Assembly: GCF_014805625.2 (NCBI RefSeq)
Contig: NW_023998414.1
Span: forward strand, 42,554,908 to 42,618,907
Length of the DNA stretch: 64,000 nucleotides
Origin: Glossina fuscipes
Taxonomy: Eukaryota > Arthropoda > Insecta > Diptera > Glossinidae
Reading direction: 5' to 3'
Positions 41,090-53,117 of this stretch are shown one piece after another; the first letter of the stretch is position 1; the number at the start of each line of letters is the position of its first letter. Below the pieces are notes generated by a model that was not told where the DNA came from, made no database searches, and saw only the letters and a list, made by a program, of their open reading frames with translations. The position numbers and the translations under genes are program-made.

Positions 41090-41205
41090 CATACGGAGAC
41101 TTTCGTTTCTCATTTATACCCATACAAATGAAATTTCGCATTTACAAACTAACAGCATAACACATCTACCCCGGCATATAAGCTTAACCATATAAGCACA
41201 TATAT

Positions 41206-41673
41206 NNNNNNNNNNNNNNNNNNNNNNNNNNNNNNNNNNNNNNNNNNNNNNNNNNNNNNNNNNNNNNNNNNNNNNNNNNNNNNNNNNNNNNNNNNNNNNN
41301 NNNNNNNNNNNNNNNNNNNNNNNNNNNNNNNNNNNNNNNNNNNNNNNNNNNNNNNNNNNNNNNNNNNNNNNNNNNNNNNNNNNNNNNNNNNNNNNNNNNN
41401 NNNNNNNNNNNNNNNNNNNNNNNNNNNNNNNNNNNNNNNNNNNNNNNNNNNNNNNNNNNNNNNNNNNNNNNNNNNNNNNNNNNNNNNNNNNNNNNNNNNN
41501 NNNNNNNNNNNNNNNNNNNNNNNNNNNNNNNNNNNNNNNNNNNNNNNNNNNNNNNNNNNNNNNNNNNNNNNNNNNNNNNNNNNNNNNNNNNNNNNNNNNN
41601 NNNNNNNNNNNNNNNNNNNNNNNNNNNNNNNNNNNNNNNNNNNNNNNNNNNNNNNNNNNNNNNNNNNNNNNNN
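41206..41673. other. Assembly gap (468 N)
   Basis: A run of N bounded on the left by TATAT and on the right by a 33-base (AT)n tract (41674-41706). The assembly evidently broke in an AT microsatellite. Gap length may be an estimate. Confidence 0.99.
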
Positions 41674-41715
<42 letters not shown>

Positions 41716-44700
41716 ATGCTGTGTTTGCTTCCCAAGTATATAATGCTAAAATGTCCTTGAAAGTTTTTGGCATAGTTTTAGTTTGACTATTTTAGAAACA
41801 ACTGTGCGTATTGCTTCCTACGTGCGTGTGCGTGTATTTGTGTAAGAGAGTTTTTGTTTTTGTTCATGGAGTGAGTGGTGCGATTGTTAACTGCACGCAC
41901 GACACTCTGCTTTTCTTAATTTCATACCTAAACATAATGTTGTTTGCCTAGCTTTGTATCTGTATATCTTGTGCTTGTGTGCTTGTGTATATATGTGCGG
42001 GTGTAGTGAAATCTATTTCCTTATATACAATGCAGGATAAAAACAGAGTCTTTGAACTTGACATGACTTTTGTGTATATCTGCATCAGAAACAAAAACGG
42101 GTTAGTAACATTAAATTATTAATTTTACTTAATATTTAATCCCTTTTTTTTGGTTTTTTAAATAAAATAAACGCAACAAGTTGGATAAGAAGACTCTGAT
42201 GTAATTTCATAATTTTAGCTGATCTCTTGTGCATAACATAATTGTTGTAATTCGAAATACTAAGATGATTTGTTTGGCATTTACTCTCCGCTGAAAAACA
42301 GCAAAAAAATGTATATACGTTATGTACGTTAGAATTTTACATCAGGCATCACAGCGCACCAAATCCGTCCAAGCAAATTGTAAAATATTTTGTTATTCTA
42401 GATCAGAACAGTTGCTAGTTTTATCTCCTAAATATACAACAAAAGTAAAAATTTGTCACGAGTTGCGTACCTTGTGGACCATTCAACAGGGTATCCTGTG
42501 AATCCTTCTGTTTCAGATGTAAGTTATTAAATACATCTTATAAAAACACTTAAGCAACTCAGTTATATGTTAATCGCCGCATTATATTATATTTTTATTC
42601 AATTTCTTTTTTGGAGAGTCTATAACTTCGTCATAAACTTTAAAGGGACACATATCGGTTATATTTATTCGCAATAAACGAAAGATTTTGACGCCTTACG
42701 GCATATTTTGATATATACCCTCGTTTGTCCGCCATCCTTTTACGGAACTCGTACTGTAACATAAATGAGTAAAACTTTATACTCACATTTTTAGGTTAGG
42801 AAATACTTCGCTCGCAAATATTACTACATTCAAAGTATCGCTGACGAGAGTTACATTTATGGTAAAAAACTTTCAAAAAAAATATGATATTAAATATCCT
42901 GTAACTTCTTCATAACCAAAGTACGGCTTTTAACCTTTACACCTCATCGCAGGTTATCTTAAGACAGACAACACAAATTTTTCTATAGCTTGAAATAAAT
43001 GGGGTTACAAATCAAAAAAAAGAAAAAAAAAAAAGCAACCCAGGTAACAAGCGTGCCTTTTCCTGTTTGTTTAATAATGCATCTATGCCGAGAATGATTT
43101 CAAAGATTTCCGTTTCCGAAGATATCCGCAATTAAAGCTGAAAGCATTAAAGAAATCATCATTTCGTCGCATAAAAAATATTCAATGAAATTAATCAAAA
43201 ATTCATAAGTTCATTGAAATTGTGTTGAAATTGTGTTCGCCCATCAGAAACCACAAATATACAATAAAAAAATTCACCTTTCCAGGTAACGTAAAGGAAA
43301 CGCTACACGCAAGGCCTCTTTTATCTAAGCGAAATTGTAGAGGTAATCGGAAGCATATGTCACGTGTGTTTTATTGCATAGGTCAGCAGCTGAGAAACGA
43401 AGCTCTCAAATCAGCGTACCCGGATTCAATCCTCATGTTCTATAATTTAGTTACGTCAACGTGAGAGCTCGGTTAGCAAGGGAATAGCACTTACCGATCG
43501 GGCACATGTCTCTCAAGTTTGCGGCCGCTTCATATCTCTCTGTCCCCACATATTTCAGACAATTACCATATTATACGTACCGTATAGGGGACTAGGGGTC
43601 CTGACTAATTGGCTGCATTTAATTCTTTTTCATTATACAAACTATATTTTCAAAGATCGAAATTAAAGACTAATAAAGCGGAATGATTTCATGTAAAGTG
43701 ATTGCATGAAACCATAAACGCTGTAGAACTGAAAAGAGAATGCCGCTGAATTCGTCGCGAACGATGATGCAGGGTCAGCAAACCATTAACAATGGTGAGA
43801 AAACCGAGTACCTAAATTTAGCTAATTACGGTGCATTACAATTTAGACAAATCGAACCATACGTGTAACCATTAATGGGAAACATTATCAGCAGCCATAA
43901 CTAATACAACTGAGTCAATTATTGAATAAGAAACGGGTCACGGGCTGTGAGAAAAGAGTTCACAACGATTGGCTTCGTATTGTCAAATGTGGGCAACGCG
44001 GAAGGATAATGTACTACGGGCTGCGCTTGGTTCACTAGAAATTGCTCCCTAAGCTGATTATTTAATTCGACCGATAACTTGGTGAAGAAGTGGGCGTTTA
44101 TCATACTTAGCGTGCGGTTGCGGAGCGTAGTTTAAAAATTATATTTGCACGTAAAAAAATCATAGTTTGACAAAAAGATCCACAGAAAGACACGATGGCG
44201 TTGTCTCCTAGAAAAGCTGATAATGACCTGCTTATAGACCTTGCATACTAGGTTCGAAATAGAACGTCGTATCGCATATACATAGCATATATGTTTCAAA
44301 ACGTTTGCCCTTCCATAGGGAAAGGTCTTAACAAGAGAAAAAATCCAAATTAATATACTTTGCCGTATTGTGCGTAAACCTTTAGATTAATTTAATTGAC
44401 TTTACACCTTTCGATAACATTTGAGACTTTGTTTTTCTTTAAGACGAAGCCTTCAAGTCACAATTTGAATAGAAGGATAAAGGGCTTAACTGAGAGAAAA
44501 GAGAACATTGAGAAGCGAAGTTGTCCTCTCGATACGCAGCTCGCAGCTGCGAACGAAATTAGGTTAAGATAGCGGCTAACGAGAATGCCAACGCTTTGTG
44601 TGAATAATGTATCTCTTCTATCAATTTCCTTTTCTCTTTTTTTTTTTTTCTTTTTGTCAACAAACGAAACAATTTTATTAAGAAAACTATCAAGTCCTCG

Positions 44701-46050
44701 ATAGAACGAACAATCATTGATTTCGCTCAACTGACTAATCGAATAAGACTAAGGTAATTAAGAGGGAAAACTTTTTACATCATTTTTCATTTAAATTTAT
44801 CCGAAGCCAAGCATAAGTAAATTTTTGTCTCGATTCGTCGGAGACGTTAGAATAGAATATTTACAGTTTCTATTACACGCACGTTTACAGTTTACATATA
44901 TAATTTTTTTTTTTTTGATGTTAAAGTGCAACATATATGAATGAATGAATATAATAAATATGCAGAAGTGATTAAAGTGATTAAAATCAATACTATATTA
45001 AATTAATTAATTCAATGAGAATTTACACTTTGCACATTGATATTTTACATTCGTTTCTATTAATTTATTTAATATAATGTTTCCCCATTTTAATAAATAA
45101 TGCTGCAATAATAATAATGCAAAAAAGAATAATTTCGTTGAGAAGAAAGCGAATGAATCATCGCATACTTTAGCGCATTTGACGCGATATTTTTGCTCAG
45201 AGCAGTAAGTAGTAAGCCTTTCTAAGTCTTCACTGATGATGAAAAATTTTACAATTTTCATGGTTTCATACAACATTCCAATTATTGAAAAGCTGAAAAA
45301 AGTTGCTCAGGGAAGAGAATATATACAAAAAAACAAAACAAAAAAACAAAAAAAAAAAAAAAACAAAAAAGAAAAAACCATGAAAAACATATATAAACAC
45401 TGCATACATACATGTTCACATCGGCATAAGCATGGACTTTTTCTTGTGCGATTGCAATATTATTATATTAGTTTTGATTTAAATTTAAATTTAAATTTGA
45501 ATTTTCTAGTAAATACGAGAAAGAAACAATGGCAGAACATAAACCTCAAACTTATTTGTGCTCATTCGCACGGCATATTATTAACATCAATATGACAATT
45601 TGTTCTTATTGTTATTTATACGATCATACATATGCCAATGTTTTCACGTCAGCCTGTACATGTTTGTCAGTGCACTTTAAAATATTTAAGAATTTTTTGC
45701 ATTTTATTGATCGCGTGTGTTATTATTATTATATTATACCTTTTTTGTTATTTTTTTAATTTATTTATTTATTTATTTTTTTTTATAATATTTTTTAATT
45801 AAGATTCTGTGCAAAGTCAACAACAAGTAACGCAAGATCGAATTAAATAAATAGTAACCTTAGAAAGAGTAGCAGGGAATTTAGTGGTGGTGCGGTAGCT
45901 AATCTCGGAATCGGTTTTGATAGCAAAAACAAAAAAAAACAAAAAAAAATAAGAGAAGATATTGTCTAAAAATTAATTAATAGGCACTTCACACATTGCG
46001 GCGTTTCTTCTTCTTCTTCTTATTCTTATTCTTCTTCTAATGATTATTAT
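41674..46050. other. Intron 1 stretch right of the gap, no gene
   Basis: Relatively repeat-poor from about 41710 to 44900, with fairly balanced base composition around 43500-44700; a candidate region for regulatory sequence. A 61-codon minus-strand frame (44104-43919) has non-repetitive composition but no recognised similarity. Repeats are limited to A/T homopolymers near 43015-43035, 44640, 44906 and 45335-45365. Confidence 0.8.
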
Positions 46051-46400
46051 TATACCCTACATCAATTGTGGTATAACGGTACGTTAATTTCGTTTTGGAC
46101 TTGACAGAGCGAGCGAGCGAGCGAGCGAGCGATCAAATTCAAATTCAATTCAGATTCAATTTATGAATCAACTTAAGCGTGTCTGTACATCTGTGCGTTT
46201 TGTATTTTTGCGTTAAGCTTACATATCGCAATTTTTCAGACATTTTGATGAAATTTGATGGACCGATGTGCTTCGGCCTAAGAGCACCGGTATTACGATT
46301 CGAATCGCGTCACTTTTTCAACTACTTTCCGTATAACGCCTCTTTTTACAGTCAACGTTTTACGAAAAATTTCATTTAGCGTAGTGGTGTGGGGTATTTA
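46051..46400. mobile_element. Short dispersed element with imperfect inverted ends
   Basis: The left end TATACCCTACATCAA and the right end TGGTGTGGGGTATTTA are inverted copies of each other (ATACCCtACAtCA against ATACCCcACAcCA, 11 of 13). In between, the segment around 46220-46375 (TTGATGAAATTTGATGGACC, ATTACGATTCGAATCGCGTC, TTCCGTATAACGCC) strongly resembles interspersed repeat text I recall from tephritid introns. A (GAGC)n microsatellite lies inside at 46107-46131. The short plus-strand frame at 46179-46379 has no recognisable product. It could be a MITE or a fragment of a larger element. Confidence 0.5.
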
Positions 46401-46570
46401 ATGGGTCAGTACAATCTATTTACTTGCTTTTTTTTTTTTTTTTTTTTTTTCTTTGAGAAAACATTCGGACTTCTTATTCGGAAACTTATGGCGGAACCGT
46501 CGTAGTTTTTTTAGTTTATTTATTTATCCTCAATACTCATATAATATGTGATCGTAAAATTTTGTGGATC

Positions 46571-46571
<1 letters not shown>

Positions 46572-46605
<34 letters not shown>
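46572..46605. repeat. (AT)n microsatellite
   Basis: 34 bases of AT. Confidence 0.97.
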
Positions 46606-46611
<6 letters not shown>

Positions 46612-48190
46612 ATAACATATAAAAAGAAATAAATCGAAATGACAAGTTGTTAAATTTAACTCAAACACAAAAATTTTCGTTGTTCTGGTTGTTTTGTTTA
46701 TTTTATGTTATGTTATCACATATATTTAATTTATGCTACTTATTTAAATTTGATTTTCAGATCTTTATGAAAACACAATACACACATATTTTCGAAAATT
46801 TCAAATTTCTTGAGGGTCATTCTCAGCAGTTGAATTTTTCAATGCGCGTGCGATTTTTTTTTTTTTCTTTTTGACACAACAATATAAATTAAAAAATTGA
46901 AAAATTTTGTGGTTTCTTTTTTCTCAATATATATTTATAAATCACCACAAAAAAGAGATAGACGGCTTGAGACGAATTTTAGATGCCTGTCCTTTATTGA
47001 TTGCCATCTTGTCATCTGTTTGCCTTACTCGTCTATGCCTGTTTCTCTCTGCTTGCATCCAATACATACATTACCCTATTTTTTCGTTTTTTTTTTTTTT
47101 TTTTCTTAAATCTTTTTAAATTTCAATATCCTGCGTTTTACTGTTTGGCGGATATTGCCAATGCTTGTTGTAATTCAAATCTCAGAAATGCAGACAATGC
47201 GTGTACATGGAAATCGTTTTTTTTCAATAAGACAAGAGGGCTTTAGAGGATCGCAAAAAGATCTCTTAAGTTTTTTATTATTTATTTATTTTTTTTTTCC
47301 TTTAGGCGCACACACAACGCCTACACACAATCACTTTTGGTTTTCATTTGATTATCTATCATCCCTTTAACCGAAAAGCAAAGCAAACAATTCTCTAGAG
47401 AGATATTCTTTTGTGTATATTTGTAAATCACTCTGCTGACGATCAACCATTTAGTAAACTACTTGAGAACTTTTTCAGGAAAAAAAATGTAAAAACAAAA
47501 ACAAAAATTTATTGTTTTGCCTACAATTTGGTCGATTTGCTGTTTGTTCGTGTGTGTGTTTACAAGTGGTTGCGAACAAGAACTGATTAGTTATTTGTTA
47601 GGGAGCTTTAAATAAATATCGACGACTGCTTAAGACTTTTTAAAAAGGAACGCGATCATCGAGAAATACATTTCACGACAAGTTAAAGACGATTAAATTA
47701 TTTTTATTTTAATTTATTTTCAATTTGTGATGTATAAGTTGTAAGTGTGTTTATGCGAATATTTAATACTACATGATCCTCAAATGTTGATGTGTTTCCT
47801 TCTTTTTATTTTATTTGTGTTTTTGCGTTTGGTATGATCATAATTTTCTTTTCGTCTGCTGCTTTGCAATGAGCCGCGAATACAATTTGCTTTAAAGCAT
47901 AACATCAGCCATTTAGAAAAAAAGAAAAAACAGAAACAGAAACGCATCAAAACATGGATGTCATTTCGAAAGATCGCTTTGCCAAAGGAGATTCAATAAA
48001 GAAAGGTACGATAATTTCCCCCTTTTCTACAAGCAGAAGTATTAATTTATCTTCTGAATGAGAAAACAAAAAAAAAAAAAAAAAAAACTCAGAAAATAAA
48101 AATAAAAATCAAAAAAAAAAAAAAGAATATATATAGAAAATAGAAAACGAGCATTAGAGATGGATTGGGATAACGACGCAGCACCATTTA

Positions 48191-48227
<37 letters not shown>

Positions 48228-48647
48228 AAAAATGTAGTAACCAAGTTTTATGATTTTTCTTTGGTTTTTTTTTGTTTTTTTTTTTTTTGTTAATGTCTCT
48301 ACGAATCTATGGGAAATTATAGCCGAGCAGATGTCAAATATTACTTTCGCTGTTGCGGAATCGAACTCATTTGCATACAAGTTTGAGATCATTTATTTAC
48401 TTCATGGAATGACAAGAATAACAATAATAACAAATAACAAAAGCCCATCATTATTGGGAAATCAACCCCAATTCCTTTAGCCCTCGCTAACTGTCTGCAT
48501 GTTTGTCTGTCTCCTTTACAAAACATTTCTGCCTAACTAAGTACGTTGTTGGTCAAAAGTTCTTCAATACTGAACGAAAGTTAATTATTGTTTCGCTGAC
48601 ACATAACTGCGTTTCAAATTAATCCGGAAGATCAGCAATTACTGTTG

Positions 48648-48649
<2 letters not shown>

Positions 48650-48684
<35 letters not shown>

Positions 48685-48696
48685 AAAAAAAAAAAA
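48650..48696. repeat. Long poly-A tract
   Basis: 47 bases of A with a single T, the longest homopolymer-like run in the window. Confidence 0.98.
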
Positions 48697-50838
48697 TAGG
48701 GTAAGTACATCAAATATGAAAGCTTCTAAAAGACAATCAAATATTTTAATAGTCAAAGTTGGTTTTTTGTACAATAATTTTCATTATCATTTTCATTTGT
48801 TTGTTTTTGTTTTTGTCTTTGTCTTTGCCTTTGTTTTTTTGCGCACAAAAAATGGTAACACTATTAAGTCGCTTTTCGCAATCAGCTGTTAAGATGTGTT
48901 AGATGAATTCAAGATGTGTTTTGAACAGAATTTCTCGTATGCAGAAAAAAATTACATTTTCAAAGAAGATAAAGTGAATTATTACCCTTTTACCAATACA
49001 AATGCAAGAATTCACCATAAATTCAAAAGCTGATACGTGCACACAAAAACACATGCGACGAGTATGAAACGCTGATAATTTCAATTTTAATACTCCCTTC
49101 AATCCCTTCAATGAATCACGGCGTTAATCAAATTTTCAAACTTACAACTTTAATGGAAACCGGTTTTTCATGATGCAAAAAACAAAAAATTTTATATTGA
49201 AACAAATATGGCTGCTTGTTAAAATTATCTACAAAAGCACAAACGCACACACACACACACACACACAAACATTAACATCACTCACATACCCTCTTGTTTA
49301 TTTACTCTAAATACAGAAAAATGAATTCATTCAATAATATATTTTACACATATGTGCTAAAGAAAAAAAAATATTATAGATGACGGTCCTGCATTGAACT
49401 GTTAAAAGCGCATACCTGAGGGGTTAATTTTTCTAATGAATATAACATTTATTTAAGTGCTTAGGCTTAGGATTTTCGTACGTATGTTATGTAGCGCGTA
49501 AACACCTCTTGAAAAATGGCCGGCCTCCTGCACCGTGTAGATCTATGTATAAGTTAGTTCGCTCGGGAAGCTATTTAATAGGCTACGGGGAGCTCAGCAG
49601 ATTACGACATTGGAACTTCGTATAGATCATCTGATTCATCTTGAACTCGGTGAAGATGGAGAGAGAGAGAGAATATCGAATCGTATGCCTTCTTCTGTTT
49701 TCGGGTTCGCAAGGCTTGGAACGCGGTCCAAGTTCGAGTTTCTGTTTAAGATTTTCCAACTTTTAGCATAAAATCTTAGGATTCGAGAACTTCAATGCAA
49801 TCAACTCTGTAGCCTATGGATTGAAATGTTATACGTTAAGTTGAATTTTTCTTTTAATGTGGAACGAGAATTAAAAAATCTTACGCTATAAAGAATATTT
49901 TTCCCTCTCTTTAATGAGAGTTGGATTATCATTGAATTCGTAAGCTTTTATACGAGTGTAAAGTAGAGAGTGTATGCGTTCACGCGGCTTCATGCGCCGT
50001 TTTCTTGAGGTACGTTTTAATAAGGATTTTATTTTTCAGCAAATTATTGCGAAAAAAAAATTTTGTTTTTTTTTTTGCTTTTTACAATAATAATAGTAAA
50101 AATCATGAAATTTATGAAGTGTAATCGGTTTCATTATCGTTTCTTTTTTCTTTTTTTTTTTTTAACTATATATCTTTTTAAGTCCTTATTTTCTTTTTAA
50201 TACGATCAATAAACATAAAAATTTATTGATGAAATTTTCACACTCAATAGTCAGTCAAAGTCGTAAAAGATTTATACATAAAAAAAGAAAAAAACAAAAC
50301 TCACAGTTATTGTGACAATTTTGTGACGATGCTGATGTTAGTCCATGAAAACCGAAAAAAAAAAAACTTGATTATAAAAAGATCATGAACTTTTATTAAA
50401 ACAATCAAGAGTCTTCGACTCCCCCACATGCTTATTCGTCTACAATGTATACATATATGTATACATATGATCAGCATTTGGGGTTGCTACTGCTGACTGC
50501 TGGCAGCTAGCTGCTGACTGCCATACCAAACGATCAGTTCATCGAAAATGTATTTAAGAGGAATGAAAAAAAAGAAGAACTTGTGCAAGCACTTATAAAT
50601 TTTAATTTCCGTGCTGACAAATTTATTTAATATAATTAAAAAAACATGCAGAAGCTGTAAAGTTGTTGTGAATAAAAAAAAAAAAAAAATTACAACAACA
50701 ACAACAGCAGCAATAAGAACAAAATCAACTACGCGACTAAACGATGGGGGCGTTTGATTAGTTTTCTTATTTTGCTATCGATACTGAATGAATTTTAATT
50801 AGCTTCATTCCTCGCGCGTATTGAACATAGACGCAGAT

Positions 50839-50847
<9 letters not shown>

Positions 50848-50928
<81 letters not shown>
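50848..50928. repeat. (AT)n-(AC)n compound microsatellite
   Basis: About 43 bases of AT followed by about 40 bases of AC. Confidence 0.97.
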
Positions 50929-50930
<2 letters not shown>

Positions 50931-51907
50931 AAGCGTTCTTTGCTATTTGAATGTCTAGACAATTATTGCAAACGACTTATTTAATTTAGAAACAACAACA
51001 ACAACAACAACACTAACAATAACAACAACAAAAAAACATATTATTTTTACATATTTTTTAAGCATAACCATTATCGAGTGTATTGAGCGTATTGATGTGT
51101 GGCATTTGTTGATTTACATAAAAACTATTTGCAAATTTGTATAAAAAATGAGACTAGAAAAAATTTATAAATATATGAAAAAAACTTTTCAATAAATTTT
51201 ATGAGTTTAACACTAACAATTTGTAAAAAGTTTTTAATAATTGTTTTTAACTTTACATAGTTGCACTTATGTATATATTGCAAGTGTTATTATTTATAAG
51301 TCTCAAGTATGTATACAATTGGGTTTACCGTTGCACTTTTGTCGAATATTAATCGCCTATGAATGTGTTGGCCACACTTAAATCCCATGTAAAAGAAAAA
51401 AAGAGATTCGAACGTCCTATGCACTGTTCATTGTTAAGACTATTAAAATAATGAGAACTTGTGGAGTAAATCAAGCGTAAAACCTTTTTTTTTTTTTTTT
51501 TTACTCTATAAACGTATAAAATAGATAAGCATTTTATTGATCGTACGCTGTACTTACCTTAAATGAAACAGGATGAATGCTCAGCTACTCGAAGCGATTC
51601 TTGACTAAATTATAAAATTGGCAATCGCTCGTCGAGTCTATATATGATTTTTTTGCTTGAAGATCAATTTGCATGTATTCTCTTCATTTTTTGTCTTTAT
51701 TGATGGTCTATATAATTTTGCTTTTTTTAATAAGAAATCGCGTTCGTGTTGGCGAGGAGAAACAATTGGAAATTATTATTAAATTTATGAGCGAATTTTA
51801 TTGAAATATTGTTTTTATTATTATGATCGACAAGAGCAAAAAAATGATAGCAATAACAAATTCATGGATCCCGGTTTTTAAATATGATCGACCGAATGAG
51901 AAAATGA

Positions 51908-51942
51908 CTGACCGACCGACCGACCGACCGACCGACCGACCG
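51908..51942. repeat. (ACCG)n microsatellite
   Basis: Nearly nine perfect ACCG units, GC-rich in an otherwise AT-rich intron. Confidence 0.97.
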
Positions 51943-52181
51943 CTCATGAAACATATTAATTGCTCATCAATTAAATTACCAAACAATTGTCAGAGATATT
52001 AAAGATATTCTATATCTATCTATACCTGCTGCATTCAATTCCATGTAGATATGTAAGTACGGATGTATCTCAGCTGACGGATTCATATATCATCTATGTA
52101 CTCTTATATATATGTACATATATAGCTTAATAACCCACTAATGGCCTTTTGATTTTTCTTTTCATGAAACACATTAACCAT

Positions 52182-52236
52182 CGTACATACGTATGTATGT
52201 ACGTATGTACGTACGTACGTATGTTTGTACGTATGA
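52182..52236. repeat. (ACGT)n/(ATGT)n array
   Basis: Alternating GTAC/GTAT units. The array is flanked by CATCGTAC (52180-52187) and its inverse GTACGATG (52242-52249), so the whole segment could fold back on itself. Confidence 0.9.
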
Positions 52237-52308
52237 TATTCGTACGATGATCGCTAAGAGTTAAACGGAGGTTTTGAGTTAACCAAAGACACCTTTCAAT
52301 GCTTGAAC

Positions 52309-52309
52309 A

Positions 52310-52362
<53 letters not shown>
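52309..52362. repeat. (AT)n microsatellite
   Basis: 54 bases of AT with one G interruption. Confidence 0.97.
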
Positions 52363-53074
52363 GCATATGTATATATGCATGTCCGTATGTGCAGGCTTTT
52401 AGATGTAAAAAGGAAACCTGTCGTTCATCAATTTTTAAACATTAACTGTGATGGAACAGCAGCGGCTGCAGCAGTATGTAGAGTGTAAAAGTAGTGGTGG
52501 TCGGGCCAGCTCAATATATCAGTCGATATCTTATGAGTTTTTAATTTTAGGTTTTCACGACAAGACGCAAATACATCAAAAGCCTCAGCACTTAGCTGCA
52601 GAACCTATAAACAAATGTGAGTTTCGGCTCACAATCCTACCACAAACTCATCAATCGCATTTACTTCTAAATATCCATAAACCTGCAAATGAAGTGTATA
52701 CACACACACACACACACATACACGCATATGCATAAACAAAAACATAAACGTACACATGTAAGCATTGGTGGACAAGCCGTGTTGTTGCCTGAATATTTCT
52801 CTTATTTTTATATATATATATATATATATTTTTTTTTTTTCTGAATTTTTTTTTTGCTTTGTTTTTAATTCTTCGGTTTGTGAAAAGGACAAATCGCTGC
52901 TGCGTGTGTAGGATATTGAATAAAATATCATTTCGTACACACCCCGTTCTTACTGGCTAAACTAAAATAACAGCAAGAGCAACTACACTAACACAAAAAC
53001 GACAACAACAACAACGACAAACGTACAAAAGACTTTTAAATGTCTATAGATATCTGCCTTTGCAATGTGGCGTT

Positions 53075-53077
<3 letters not shown>

Positions 53078-53114
<37 letters not shown>
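53078..53114. repeat. (AT)n microsatellite
   Basis: 37 bases of AT. Confidence 0.96.

Positions 53115-53117
<3 letters not shown>

Larger units (their letters stand above)
29181..41205. other. Intron 1 stretch dominated by (AT)n microsatellites, no gene
   Basis: The densest run of AT dinucleotide arrays in the window; major ones are listed separately. Shorter tracts lie near 31052-31082, 31503-31530, 33426-33453, 35395-35414 and 36668-36692. A (TC)n tract lies at 37211-37233 and an A run at 38877-38899. Less repetitive parts are about 29930-30660, 35520-35880, 37080-38290 and 38900-39240. Long frames such as 34849-35517 (minus) and 34737-35171 (plus) overlap each other on opposite strands; the minus-strand one runs through an AT array, and neither shows domain similarity. 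Confidence 0.82.

Noticed and set aside
41114..41773. Long minus-strand frames across the gap
   Set aside because: They consist mostly of unknown bases between AT arrays.
48650..48696. Poly-A tract as the tail of a retroposed gene or SINE
   Set aside because: Upstream sequence shows no similarity to a mature mRNA or a Pol III promoter, and homopolymers are scattered throughout the window on both strands.
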